Shown one piece after another: positions 46,317 to 53,700 of a stretch of DNA of 64,000 nt. How positions within the stretch are numbered: the first letter of the stretch is position 1; each line of letters opens with the position of its first letter. The DNA lies in the NCBI RefSeq assembly GCF_021404545.1, contig NZ_JAAWWD010000005.1:34036-98035 (forward strand), read 5' to 3'. A program made the position numbers and the translations under genes. This stretch comes from Aestuariivita sp. (GTDB lineage: Bacteria > Pseudomonadota > Alphaproteobacteria > Rhodobacterales > Rhodobacteraceae). A model generated the notes under the pieces. It made no database searches. It was not told where the DNA came from and was given only the letters and a program-made list of their open reading frames with translations.

Positions 46317-46953
46317 AAAGCTGCTTGGCCTCTTCCAGAGAGTCGAACATGTGCAGTTTGCCGTTCATCAGAACGCCTGCTTTTTGGACGAATTGTTCCA
46401 GGATGCGCGGGCTGTGCGAGACGATGACCAGAGTGGTGGTTCTGAGCTTCTCTTGCAAAAGCGCGCCTGCGCGTTTGTTGAATGCCGCGTCGGTGGAGCC
46501 GGGCATGCCCTCGTCCACAAGGTAAATGTCGAAATCGAGCGCCAGCATCAGCGCAAAGGAAAACCGCGCGCGCATGCCCGAGGAATAGGTGCCGAGCGGT
46601 TGCTCGAAATACTCGCCCAGATCGCAGAGCCAGCGGCAAAAGCTTTCGACATAATCGGGGTCCAGCCCATAAAGCCTCGCGATATAGCGGCTGTTTTCCA
46701 CGGCCGAGACCCGGCTGACAACGCCCCCCATGAATCCCAGCGGGAAGGAGGTTTTGCTGTCGCGGATGATTTCGCCCTCATCGGGCTTTTCAAGGCCCGC
46801 GATCATGTTGATCAGAGTTGTCTTGCCGGTTCCGTTCGGGGCCAGAATACCCAAGGACGTTCCGATATCCACGCGGAACGACGCGCGATCCAGAATCACC
46901 TTGCGCTGAGAGCCGGTCCAAAAGGATTTGCTGACGTTTCTGAATTCAATCAT
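46273..46953 (-). CDS. kpsT: capsule polysaccharide ABC transporter ATPase KpsT
   Basis: This 226-residue ATPase of the KpsMT polysaccharide exporter has Walker A LAPNGTGKTTLINMIAG (about 37-53). The divergent signature SSGMRARFSFALMLALDF and Walker B IYLVDEGMPGSTDAAF are characteristic of KpsT/Wzt-type proteins, and the switch His lies in VIVSHSPRIL. It is the first gene of the minus-strand unit. No permease (kpsM) or outer-membrane exporter (kpsD) gene is next to it in this window. The 228-base upstream gap (46954-47181) contains an AT-rich stretch (47020-47095) that probably includes its promoter. Confidence 0.94.
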   Translation of the reverse strand: MIEFRNVSKSFWTGSQRKVILDRASFRVDIGTSLGILAPNGTGKTTLINMIAGLEKPDEGEIIRDSKTSFPLGFMGGVVSRVSAVENSRYIARLYGLDPDYVESFCRWLCDLGEYFEQPLGTYSSGMRARFSFALMLALDFDIYLVDEGMPGSTDAAFNKRAGALLQEKLRTTTLVIVSHSPRILEQFVQKAGVLMNGKLHMFDSLEEAKQLYDYETKGQAFPHQA

Positions 46954-47079
46954 TCCTAGATCCGGATCTGCCCAATCCGGCCCTCGCTACGATCACACGA
47001 CTGCCCTTATACGCCTCGCTCCTGACGTTATTGTTGTTTCTATTAACTGATTTTGGCCACATTATGTCTAAATGTGAAA

Positions 47080-47113
47080 CAAAATCTCTTAATTGGCCCG
47101 ACTGGGGCCAATT
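47080..47113 (-). terminator. probable terminator of nhaA
   Basis: AATTGGCCC (47091-47099) pairs with GGGCCAATT (47105-47113). On the minus strand, the direction of nhaA transcription, the stem is followed by AAGAGATTTTGTTT. The stem is GC-rich in its core and the T-rich tract is offset by five bases. Confidence 0.5.
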
Positions 47114-47181
47114 CGGATCCGCCGGGGCGGATGGTGCCTGTCACTATGGCGCGCCACGCGTCCCTGATCGGCACGCGCGGG

Positions 47182-48465
47182 TCAGAGCGTCTGTTTCTCG
47201 ACCTTCAGCAGTTTGCCCGCCACGATGGCGATGAGTGCGGCGCCAAAACTAAAGAGCGCGCCCATCTTGGCGGCATCCTGAACCGGACCGCCCTCGAACG
47301 CGACGGACGCAACAAAGAGAGACACGGTAAACCCGATTGCCGCGACAAAGCCAATCACGATCAGGTCAATGAGCCGCATGCCCGACGGTATCCCCAGCCC
47401 CAGCGGCACCGCCGCCAGCCAGCCAAACAGGAAGATGCCCACCGGTTTGCCGATCAAAAGACCCGCTAGAACCAGCCATGTCGCGTCCCCCATGGAGCTG
47501 AACTCGACCCCGGCATTGAGCAGGCCGAAGAAGAAAAGCACGATCTCGACCGGTGTCTTGAGCGCATGTTCGATTTGATTGAGCAGATCATGCAGGTATT
47601 TTTCGGCATCTGCAAAGATCCCAAAGGCCCGGTCGGCATGCGGGATGGTGGGCACGATGGGCAACAGGCCCAGCGCCGGGTGCAAGCCCGACATCATAAA
47701 GCCGTACCAGCTGGCGCAGCCTGCCACCAGATAGGGCAGGAAATGCAGGTTCTGGCGCACCCAGGTCGAGTTTGGCCGCGCCTGATTGCCCCGGTCCAGA
47801 TAGCGCGGCAACCAGTTGAAGAGGACAAACACGCCCACCGCCGCGCCCAGAGACAGCAAGAGCCAGACCGGCGCCAGTTCGGCGGAAGGGTAGAAGATCG
47901 CCAGAATGATCAGCCCCGCCGCATCGTCGGCAATCGCCAAGAGCAGCAGGAACCGCACCGCCGGGTGGCCCGCACCAAAGACGATCCGCCCCACCAGATA
48001 GGAAAAGGCGATATCGGTGGCCGTCGGGATCGCCCAGCCATTGGCCACCGCGTCATATGTGTCGGACCCCAAGATGGCAGCCAGGCCCAGATAAACGGCG
48101 ATGGGGCCGAACATGCCGCCCGCAGTCGCAAAGAGCGGTGTCGCGGCCCGGCGCCCCCGCAGCGAGCCATTCTTGAGGATCACGGCCTCCCACACTTCCT
48201 TGGCGGCAATCGCGAAAAAGAGCGCCATAAGGACGTCATTGACCAGATAATGCAGCGTGAGCGTGCGGTGGCCGTCATGGTAGTGACCGATGGGCGCATG
48301 GTCCCAGATCACAAACTCGACAAAATGGTGGTAGCTTTCCGCCCAGTAATGCGGCTGCCCCGCGACCGGGGCAAGCGCATCGAGATTGGCCCATATCAGG
48401 GCCGTCAGTGCGCCGAAAATCAACAAGAGCGAATAACTGGTGAGAATATTCCAAACGCGATACAT
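47182..48465 (-). CDS. nhaA: Na+/H+ antiporter NhaA
   Basis: This 427-residue inner-membrane antiporter exchanges Na+ for H+, important in seawater. Conserved parts are LHYLVNDVLMALFFAIAAKE, GWAIPTATDIAFSYLVG (transmembrane helix IV with TATD) and FLLLLAIADDAAGLIILAIF, whose paired Asp residues are the ion-binding site. A C-terminal helix with GKPVGIFLFGWLA completes the fold. About twelve helices are predicted. It is monocistronic and reads toward kpsT in the same direction, with a terminator between. Confidence 0.95.
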   Translation of the reverse strand: MYRVWNILTSYSLLLIFGALTALIWANLDALAPVAGQPHYWAESYHHFVEFVIWDHAPIGHYHDGHRTLTLHYLVNDVLMALFFAIAAKEVWEAVILKNGSLRGRRAATPLFATAGGMFGPIAVYLGLAAILGSDTYDAVANGWAIPTATDIAFSYLVGRIVFGAGHPAVRFLLLLAIADDAAGLIILAIFYPSAELAPVWLLLSLGAAVGVFVLFNWLPRYLDRGNQARPNSTWVRQNLHFLPYLVAGCASWYGFMMSGLHPALGLLPIVPTIPHADRAFGIFADAEKYLHDLLNQIEHALKTPVEIVLFFFGLLNAGVEFSSMGDATWLVLAGLLIGKPVGIFLFGWLAAVPLGLGIPSGMRLIDLIVIGFVAAIGFTVSLFVASVAFEGGPVQDAAKMGALFSFGAALIAIVAGKLLKVEKQTL

Positions 48466-48930
48466 CTATCATCGGTCCTTGAACGTCATATTCCTGGATG
48501 CCTATGCGATTTGTGCAGGCGGGGCAATTGCCGCAATTGCCGCGCGGCTTCTCCGCCGTGTTCGACCAAAGGCCGCGGGGCAGGGAGCCCTTGCGCCGCA
48601 GGTTGCCAGCAGCCCGCCGCTCTGGTCTGAGCTGCGCAAGTGTGGCAGGCAGGGCGGATGAGCGAGGCAAACACATTAGCCCAGGACATTCGCGGTTGCC
48701 GGATTTGCGCCGACCGTTTCGCGGCCACGGGGACACGCCACGCGCCCCGCCCGGTGGTCTGGTTCCGGCCAGGTGCGCGTATTTTGATCGCGGGACAGGC
48801 GCCAGGTGCGCGGGTGCACCAGTCCGGCAAGCCCTTTACCGACCCCTCCGGTGATCGGTTGCGCGATTGGCTGGGGATGGATGAGGCCTCTTTTTATGAT
48901 CAGAGCCGGGTGGCGATCATTCCCATGGCA

Positions 48931-48938
48931 TTTTGTTT
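48931..48938 (+). repeat. left target-site duplication
   Basis: TTTTGTTT directly precedes the element and is repeated at 50823-50830 directly after it. Eight bases is the duplication length of IS1595-family insertions. Confidence 0.92.
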
Positions 48939-48962
48939 GGGGTGTATCCCCTTGACGCAAGT
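48939..48962 (+). repeat. left terminal inverted repeat of the IS1595-type element
   Basis: Begins GGGGTGTATCCCC and ends TTGACGCAAGT. It differs from the right repeat at one base (G for A at the sixth position). Confidence 0.92.
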
Positions 48963-48986
48963 AGTCTGAATTGCTATCTATGATGC

Positions 48987-49910
48987 ATGGAAAAGAGCAA
49001 ATCAGCATCCCCCGACTTTAGCGTCCGCGACTTCTTCAAGCGCTTCCCGAATGATGAAGCTTGCCTTGAGCACATCTTTAACGTCCGCTTTGGTGAGCGT
49101 CACGAGTGCCGCGCTTGCGGTGTTGAAAGCACCTTTCACCGGATCGGATCGGCAGATAAGCGCAATAAAGAAGGCAATGCACGCCGTGCATGGGCTTGCG
49201 CCGCTTGCGGGGATCACGTCTACCCCACTGCTGGCACGATCTTTCAAGACACTCGCACACCGCTGCAATCGTGGTTTTATGCGATCTATCTCTTTGTCAC
49301 GACGCGCCACGGCGTTTCTGCGAAAGAACTGCAGCGCCAACTTGGCGTGACTTACAAAACCGCTTGGCGGATCGGCCACAAAGTCCGTGAACAAATGGAC
49401 AAGAACGAACTCAAAGCGATGCTGCAAGGCCACGTTGAGATTGATGAAGCCTACGTTGGCGGCAAGCGCCCCGGTAAGCGTGGTCGCGGTGCTGCTGGCA
49501 AAACCATCGTCATGGGCTTCAAAGAGCGCGGCGGTCGTCTTGTGACGGAGATCATCCCCAACGTGAAGCTGGCAACCCTGCGCGCAGAGACGCTCAAGAC
49601 TGTTGAGGCAGGCACAACCGTTTCGACAGACGAACTCTACAGCTATCGCTTACTGAAAGAGTACGGATATTCGCACGTTGCGGTTAAGCACGGTGCGAAG
49701 GAGTGGGCGGTTTACGATGCTGAAACCGATACGCTGCACCACACAAACCACGTTGAAAGCTTCTGGCGTCACTTCAAGCACTCGATCCGTGGCACTCACG
49801 TTTCGATCAGTCAGCAACACATGCGTAAGTATCTAGATGAGTTCACTTTCCGCGCGAACCATCGCGGCGAGGTGAACCAGATGTTTGATCGTCTGATTGC
49901 CGCGTTTTGA
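48987..49910 (+). CDS. IS1595-family transposase
   Basis: This 307-residue transposase has an N-terminal zinc ribbon (CRACG near residue 37, then CAACGDHVYPTAGTIF near 70). A helical region with GVSAKELQRQLGVTYKTAWR follows, then the ISXO2-like catalytic core: HVEIDEAYVGGKRPGKRG (first Asp), VSTDELYSYRLLKEYGYSH (second Asp) and HTNHVESFWRHFKHSIRGTH with the third acidic/Asn position. It ends LDEFTFRANHRGEVNQMFDR. The ATG is 24 bases inside the left repeat. All key segments are present, so the enzyme is probably active. Confidence 0.95.
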   Translation: MEKSKSASPDFSVRDFFKRFPNDEACLEHIFNVRFGERHECRACGVESTFHRIGSADKRNKEGNARRAWACAACGDHVYPTAGTIFQDTRTPLQSWFYAIYLFVTTRHGVSAKELQRQLGVTYKTAWRIGHKVREQMDKNELKAMLQGHVEIDEAYVGGKRPGKRGRGAAGKTIVMGFKERGGRLVTEIIPNVKLATLRAETLKTVEAGTTVSTDELYSYRLLKEYGYSHVAVKHGAKEWAVYDAETDTLHHTNHVESFWRHFKHSIRGTHVSISQQHMRKYLDEFTFRANHRGEVNQMFDRLIAAF

Positions 49911-50031
49911 TGACAGCAGAGGCAATTTCATTGAACTCTCCCTCATTTATCGGGCCTACTCCACGGGCTTCCTCCTGAGCGATAAACTCTTGTAAACGCC
50001 CGCTTTCCATGGCTTCGCGCAAAGATAACAT
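49843..50031 (-). CDS. small IS passenger protein
   Basis: A 62-residue protein, MLSLREAMESGRLQEFIAQE at the start, with a helical acidic first half and a basic, Ser/Gly-rich tail (DDQTSGSPRRDGSRGK). The start is supported by GGAG about 12 bases upstream. It overlaps the 3' end of the transposase gene tail to tail by 68 bases. From memory, small proteins with this LREA...EFIAQ and DQTS...GK pattern recur beside alphaproteobacterial insertion sequences. The role is unknown, perhaps modulation of transposition. Confidence 0.55.
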   Translation of the reverse strand: MLSLREAMESGRLQEFIAQEEARGVGPINEGEFNEIASAVIKTRQSDDQTSGSPRRDGSRGK

Positions 50032-50191
50032 GCTGGATTCGCTCCGAGATTCTTGACTTGTAATCGATTGTAGCATAGAAAAATCGGGAAGGCACCGCAG
50101 CGCCAACCCGATCCGCCTTTCGGCTTCAGCCGGATTTCTTGATCAACGGCCCTGGCGTATTAAGACGGCTTGCCACATAGGGATGCTCCTT

Positions 50192-50689
50192 TCATTGCCC
50201 GTCACGGCTTGGTTGGAGATTTAGAAAGTCCGGTTCGCCGCCAGCGAACCGGACTTTCGCTTCTTCAAAACCTGCGGGTTCTGAATTCTCGTGTTGAGGC
50301 GTTGCGGACGGCAACCCATCGCCTGCCCCAGAATGCTTTGCAGAGCGCCAAGTCTTGGTTGACATATCAAGACTAACAACCCCGTCAGATTTTGCTCTCG
50401 ACAACTGAGACGACATACTTGCTTGAGAAATTTCTACGTCAAACCTTGCGTTCACCCACTCTATTACCTTATCAGACGTGCCGCCCTCCGGGCGATCATC
50501 AAGCACGGCGACGATCATATCGCGGTGGGTGATGCGGCTTGATGGTGCGCGTTGCGCACCCGCTGCGGAAGTACCGTCAATGGCAGATTTAGCGGCGCGG
50601 AGTTCGCGCAACTCATCATTCAGCGCTTTGATCGACGCCCTAACCTCGCTTTCGCGAGCACTAATAAAATCTCTCAGGGTTTGCGACAT
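50192..50689 (-). CDS. IS passenger protein with coiled coil and winged-helix-like region
   Basis: This 165-residue protein lies between the transposase and the right end of the element. Residues 1-38 form a likely coiled coil (EVRASIKALNDELRELRAAK). Residues 52-118 resemble a winged helix-turn-helix: ITHRDMIVAVLDDRPEGGTS, then EISQASMSSQLSRAKSDGVV and a final strand. The C-terminal tail is polar. It may be a DNA-binding regulator of the element or cargo acquired by it. I do not recognise a named family. Its start lies 110 bases from the right terminal repeat. Confidence 0.65.
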   Translation of the reverse strand: MSQTLRDFISARESEVRASIKALNDELRELRAAKSAIDGTSAAGAQRAPSSRITHRDMIVAVLDDRPEGGTSDKVIEWVNARFDVEISQASMSSQLSRAKSDGVVSLDMSTKTWRSAKHSGAGDGLPSATPQHENSEPAGFEEAKVRFAGGEPDFLNLQPSRDGQ

Positions 50690-50798
50690 AACGAATCTTG
50701 CCTATTCAGCTTGGGCCTCGTTGTGCCTTGATTGAAAAGATGCGTCAAGCGCAAGCGGGCGGGGTTGACGCAATCAATCAATCCGGAACAATCATGAA

Positions 50799-50822
50799 AC
50801 TTGCGTCAAGGGGATATACCCC
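50799..50822 (-). repeat. right terminal inverted repeat of the IS1595-type element
   Basis: Read on the minus strand it begins GGGGTATATCCCC and ends TTGACGCAAGT, matching the left repeat at 23 of 24 positions. Confidence 0.92.
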
Positions 50823-50830
50823 TTTTGTTT
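50823..50830 (+). repeat. right target-site duplication
   Basis: TTTTGTTT, identical to 48931-48938, joins the element to the 3' part of the interrupted glycosylase gene. Confidence 0.92.
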
Positions 50831-51139
50831 TCCGGGCTATGACGCGCGCAAGGCCGATCTGCCACCGCCCGCGATTTGCGCTCAGACCTGGCACCGGCGT
50901 GTGATGGCGGCTCTGGGCGAGGTTGCGCTGGTGGTGCTGGTGGGCGGCCATGCACATCGCTGGCATCTGGGCCAGAACGGCAGTGTGACCCAGACTGTGC
51001 AGGGGTGGCGGGCGCATGCGCCGCGCGTCTTTCCCTTGCCTCACCCTTCCTGGCGGAATACGGGCTGGCTGAAGAAAAACCCATGGTTCGAGGCCGAGCT
51101 GGTGCCGGTCTTGCGCACCCGGGTCAAGGAGGTGTCGAG

Positions 51140-51931
51140 GTGACCGACGAGACCGCCCTGGATAGGGCGCATGCCGCGATGGAGGCGGCGCCCGATCAGG
51201 ATGCCGCGCGGCTGCGGTTTTATGAGCGGCTGGCCGATAGTGAGTTGTTCCTGCTGCTGACCGGAGAGCCGGAGGGTGATCAACTTGCGCCCGAGATGTT
51301 CGAGCTGGCCGATGGCCGGTTCGTGCTGGCCTTTGACCGGGAGGCGCGGCTGGCGGCGTTTGTCGGGCGCACGGCGGCTTACGCCGCGCTTTCGGGCCGG
51401 GTGATCGCGGCGATGCTGGCGCGCGAAGGGATCGGGCTGGGCGTGAACCTGGAGGTTGCGCCCTCGTCGATCCTGATCCCGGCCGAGGCCGTCGCATGGC
51501 TCGATAGAACCCTGGGCCATGGCCCCGAGGAGGTCGAGGCGCGGATGGAGGCATTTTTGCCCCCCGCCGGTCTGCCCGAGGTGCTGCTTGGCGCGCTCGA
51601 TACCAAACTGGCCACTGCGCGCGGGCTGGCACAGGCGGCCTATCTGGTCGGCGTGACCTATGCAGGTGGCGGGCGAGGCCATCTTTTGGGATTTGTCGGC
51701 GCGTTGCCCGAGGCCCATGGCGCGCTGGCGCGTGCGGTGAGCGAGGCGCTGACCTTTTCGGGGATAGAGGCGGGCGCGCTCGATGTCGGGTTCTTCTCCG
51801 CCACCGATCCTGTGGCCGCGCGGATGGCACAGGCCGGGCTGCGGTTCGATCTGCCGGAGCTGAATGTTGAAGATCGGGCAGCACCGGTGGCACCGGGCAG
51901 CGATCCCGACGCCCCGCCGCGCCTGCGTTGA
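51140..51931 (+). CDS. SseB-family protein
   Basis: This 263-residue soluble protein has the SseB N-terminal domain (LDRAHAAMEAAPDQDAARLR, then FYERLADSELFLLLTGE) and continues through FELADGRFVLAFDREARLAA to a C-terminal region with ALPEAHGALARAVSEALTFS. SseB was first linked to enhanced serine sensitivity; the biochemical role is not known. The GTG at 51140 overlaps the glycosylase stop (GTGA) and has AGGAGG (51127-51132) in front, so it was coupled to the now-broken gene. The insertion may therefore lower its expression. Confidence 0.85.
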   Translation: MTDETALDRAHAAMEAAPDQDAARLRFYERLADSELFLLLTGEPEGDQLAPEMFELADGRFVLAFDREARLAAFVGRTAAYAALSGRVIAAMLAREGIGLGVNLEVAPSSILIPAEAVAWLDRTLGHGPEEVEARMEAFLPPAGLPEVLLGALDTKLATARGLAQAAYLVGVTYAGGGRGHLLGFVGALPEAHGALARAVSEALTFSGIEAGALDVGFFSATDPVAARMAQAGLRFDLPELNVEDRAAPVAPGSDPDAPPRLR

Positions 51932-51940
51932 GGGGGACAT

Positions 51941-51990
51941 GCGAGGCTCTGCCTCGCGCTCCGGGAATACTTTTGGCCAGAAGAAGCCGG
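51941..51990 (+). repeat. dispersed repeat: hairpin plus GGCCAGAAGAAGC tail, copy 1
   Basis: A perfect hairpin GCGAGGC-TCT-GCCTCGC (51941-51957) is followed by CCGGGAATACTTTTGGCCAG and then AAGAAGCC. The second copy at 60727-60795 has the same tail but a different stem. The tail contains a small palindrome around TGGCCA. Confidence 0.7.
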
Positions 51991-52133
51991 GGGGGCGGTA
52001 ACGCCATCTTCACGCGCGGTCCTGTTTCATCACATCGGGGAGAGGGGGGCTTTGGTTTGGGCTGACGTTGGGACAAGTATCAGGGCAGGCGCCGTCGCGC
52101 CGTGACCAAAAAAACCGCATCAAGGAATGTCAG

Positions 52134-52655
52134 ATGTTCAAGAGACTTGCCGTGGCGACCGTCGCCTCTTTCGTTTTCGCAACCACCGCTTTTGCCGGCG
52201 ATCAGTATATCGACGAGACCGGCTTTGCCGTCTCGGGCTATGACGTGGTGGCGTATCGCACGCTTGCTCAGTCGCCCGTTGGGACAGCGCAGCCCCAGGC
52301 GGTGCCTGGCCGCGCCGACATCACGGCGGATTTCAACGGCGCGACCTTTGCCTTTGCCACAAGCGAGAACCGCGACCGGTTTGTGCAGAACCCTGAGTTC
52401 TACGCTCCGCAATATGATGGTCACTGTGCCTATGGCGTGTCCAAGGGCGGCAAGGTCCCGGGCAATCCCAACCTGTGGCGGATCGTGGACGATCGCCTGT
52501 ATCTCAACATCACGGCCAATGTGGTCGGGTTCTGGGAGGAGGATATTCCCGGCAATATCGACCTGGCCGAGGGCAACTGGACCGGGATTGAGCAGAACGC
52601 CGCATCCGACAGCACCATCCCCAATTTCTCATCGCCCGCACCTGTGACCAATTAG
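52134..52655 (+). CDS. exported YHS-domain protein
   Basis: This 173-residue protein has a signal peptide (MFKRLAVATVASFVFATTAF, cleaved near AFA-G). A YHS-type domain follows: FAVSGYDVVAYRTLAQSPVG, ADFNGATFAFATSENRDRFV, YAPQYDGHCAYGVSKGGKVP. YHS domains often bind metals; here the GHCAYGVS segment holds the single conserved Cys and His. Homologues in marine Rhodobacteraceae are common and uncharacterised. Monocistronic. ATG 52134 places the signal at the N-terminus. Confidence 0.88.
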   Translation: MFKRLAVATVASFVFATTAFAGDQYIDETGFAVSGYDVVAYRTLAQSPVGTAQPQAVPGRADITADFNGATFAFATSENRDRFVQNPEFYAPQYDGHCAYGVSKGGKVPGNPNLWRIVDDRLYLNITANVVGFWEEDIPGNIDLAEGNWTGIEQNAASDSTIPNFSSPAPVTN

Positions 52656-53698
52656 GGCGCGCGCGCAAACAGACGGGTGCGGCGGATCTGGCGCCGCCGC
52701 ACCCATGCGGTGTTTCTTTGGCTTGTCTTGCCACGCGATGGCCCGTCGGTCCGCGATCCGCAACGGGTGCGCAAATATCCACCCCTGTGACAGCTGCGCT
52801 GGATCCATCCAAGGGTAGTTGGCCCTTTCGGGGATCTTGCCGACCGGGGTAATGCGCAAGACAGGTGGACCGGCCGCGGTGGCTTTGCGAAGGTCTTTGG
52901 TCAAGGAAGGATCGGTGCATATCGGAGGGCGCCAACGGAACCGACAGCCGACTTGAATGACAAAGGCTCCGTACCGCACGCACGCGTCGATGAAAATCCG
53001 GTCCTTAGGTGAGGTAAGTGTTTCCTGGTCTGGGCTGGTTCGGCGCGGCCGCGGATTGTTCTGGGTGCTAGACGCTTTGTTAATCGGCATGCGCTAAAGC
53101 TGTGATTTCTGCATACCTTTTGGCGGCCTGATTGCGAGCGAGCGAACCGTGTTTCTACGAGAGCGACTCAGACCTGAAATACGATCATCACATGATCCGG
53201 TGGGCGCTCTGAAGCGCGCGTCTGCCATCGCGGACACACGGGAAGATCATGGGGTTCTGGCGGCCCATTCCCGGCCGCTGGACAAGGTTGCGCAAGCGAC
53301 CGGTCCGGCCCCGCCAGCTGACCTTGAGATGGATCGTGCGGAACCGTCGCCTCGCGTCCGCAGTGATTTTGAAACATTGGCACATGAGGCGCCGTGTCTT
53401 CCGGCACCCCCAGAAGCATCGCATCGCCTCGACCCGGCGCGATATGGGATGTCGGTATCCCGGATCGGCATGCCGCGCCTTCACATGGTTTGGGCAGGTC
53501 GAGCAGAGGATGAGGTTCGCCTGGCCGGGCAGGCTCTGGCCTTTCCGGCCGATTGCCGAGGTTGGCGGTCCCTTTGCGACAGGCCCAAGGCGCTTGCCGG
53601 GCCGGAGCGGGTCGTCAGGGACACCAGGGCTGTCCTGGCGGCTGACCCGGTCGCCGCGGCTCAGGCCGCACCGGGTGCCCTTGCGGTGGATGGTCAGC
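52656..53698. other. 1-kb interval without a convincing intact gene
   Basis: Open frames occur on both strands, including a 153-codon minus-strand frame ending at 52629 and overlapping frames at 53149-53757, but none has clear family resemblance. The right half (53168-53700) may hold a broken minus-strand gene (separate entry). No promoter, terminator or RNA gene could be placed with confidence; the promoter of the phytochrome gene should be at its right end. Confidence 0.4.
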
Positions 53699-53700
53699 AT
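53168..53700 (-). pseudogene. possible frameshifted gene, DUF1636-like (tentative)
   Basis: On the minus strand one frame starts MLTIHRKGTRCGLSRGDRV and reaches NLILCSTCPNHVKARHADPG, resembling the CxxC opening of DUF1636 proteins. A neighbouring frame then continues with FQNHCGREATVPHDPSQGQL and LPVCPRWQTRASERP, resembling the second half. Codon use is strongly GC3-biased in both. This could be one gene broken by a frameshift near 53420, or chance. The assignment rests on eye alignment from memory only. Confidence 0.25.

Larger units (their letters stand above)
48939..50822 (+). mobile_element. IS1595-family insertion sequence with passenger genes
   Basis: This 1,884-bp element has 24-bp terminal inverted repeats (48939-48962 and 50799-50822) that match at 23 of 24 positions and begin GGGGT. 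An 8-bp duplication, TTTTGTTT, flanks it. It carries an intact IS1595-type transposase on the plus strand and two minus-strand open frames behind it, so it is longer than a minimal IS of this family (about 1 kb). Base composition is more AT-rich than the host DNA. All parts look intact, so it may still be mobile. Confidence 0.93.
48658..51143 (+). pseudogene. uracil-DNA glycosylase-family gene interrupted by an IS1595-type element
   Basis: The 5' part (48658-48938) encodes MSEANTLAQDIRGCRICADR onward, with the glycosylase motif GQAPGARVHQSGKPF and DPSGDRLRDWLGM. The 3' part (50831-51143) encodes GYDARKADLPPPAICAQTWH and the catalytic-type HPSWRNTGWLKKNPWF. Removing the 1,884-bp element and one copy of the 8-bp target duplication restores a 594-base frame (197 residues) without a frameshift, reading MAFCFPGYDAR across the join. 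The gene is therefore recently disrupted and otherwise intact. The family removes uracil from DNA or belongs to related base-repair enzymes. The restored stop overlaps the GTG of the SseB gene. Confidence 0.93.

Noticed and set aside
44763..46427. 554-codon open frame on the plus strand
   Set aside because: Antisense to kpsE; no recognisable domain.
52629..53090. 153-codon minus-strand frame
   Set aside because: Overlaps the YHS gene end, lacks a ribosome-binding site and resembles no family; left as part of the gene-poor gap.
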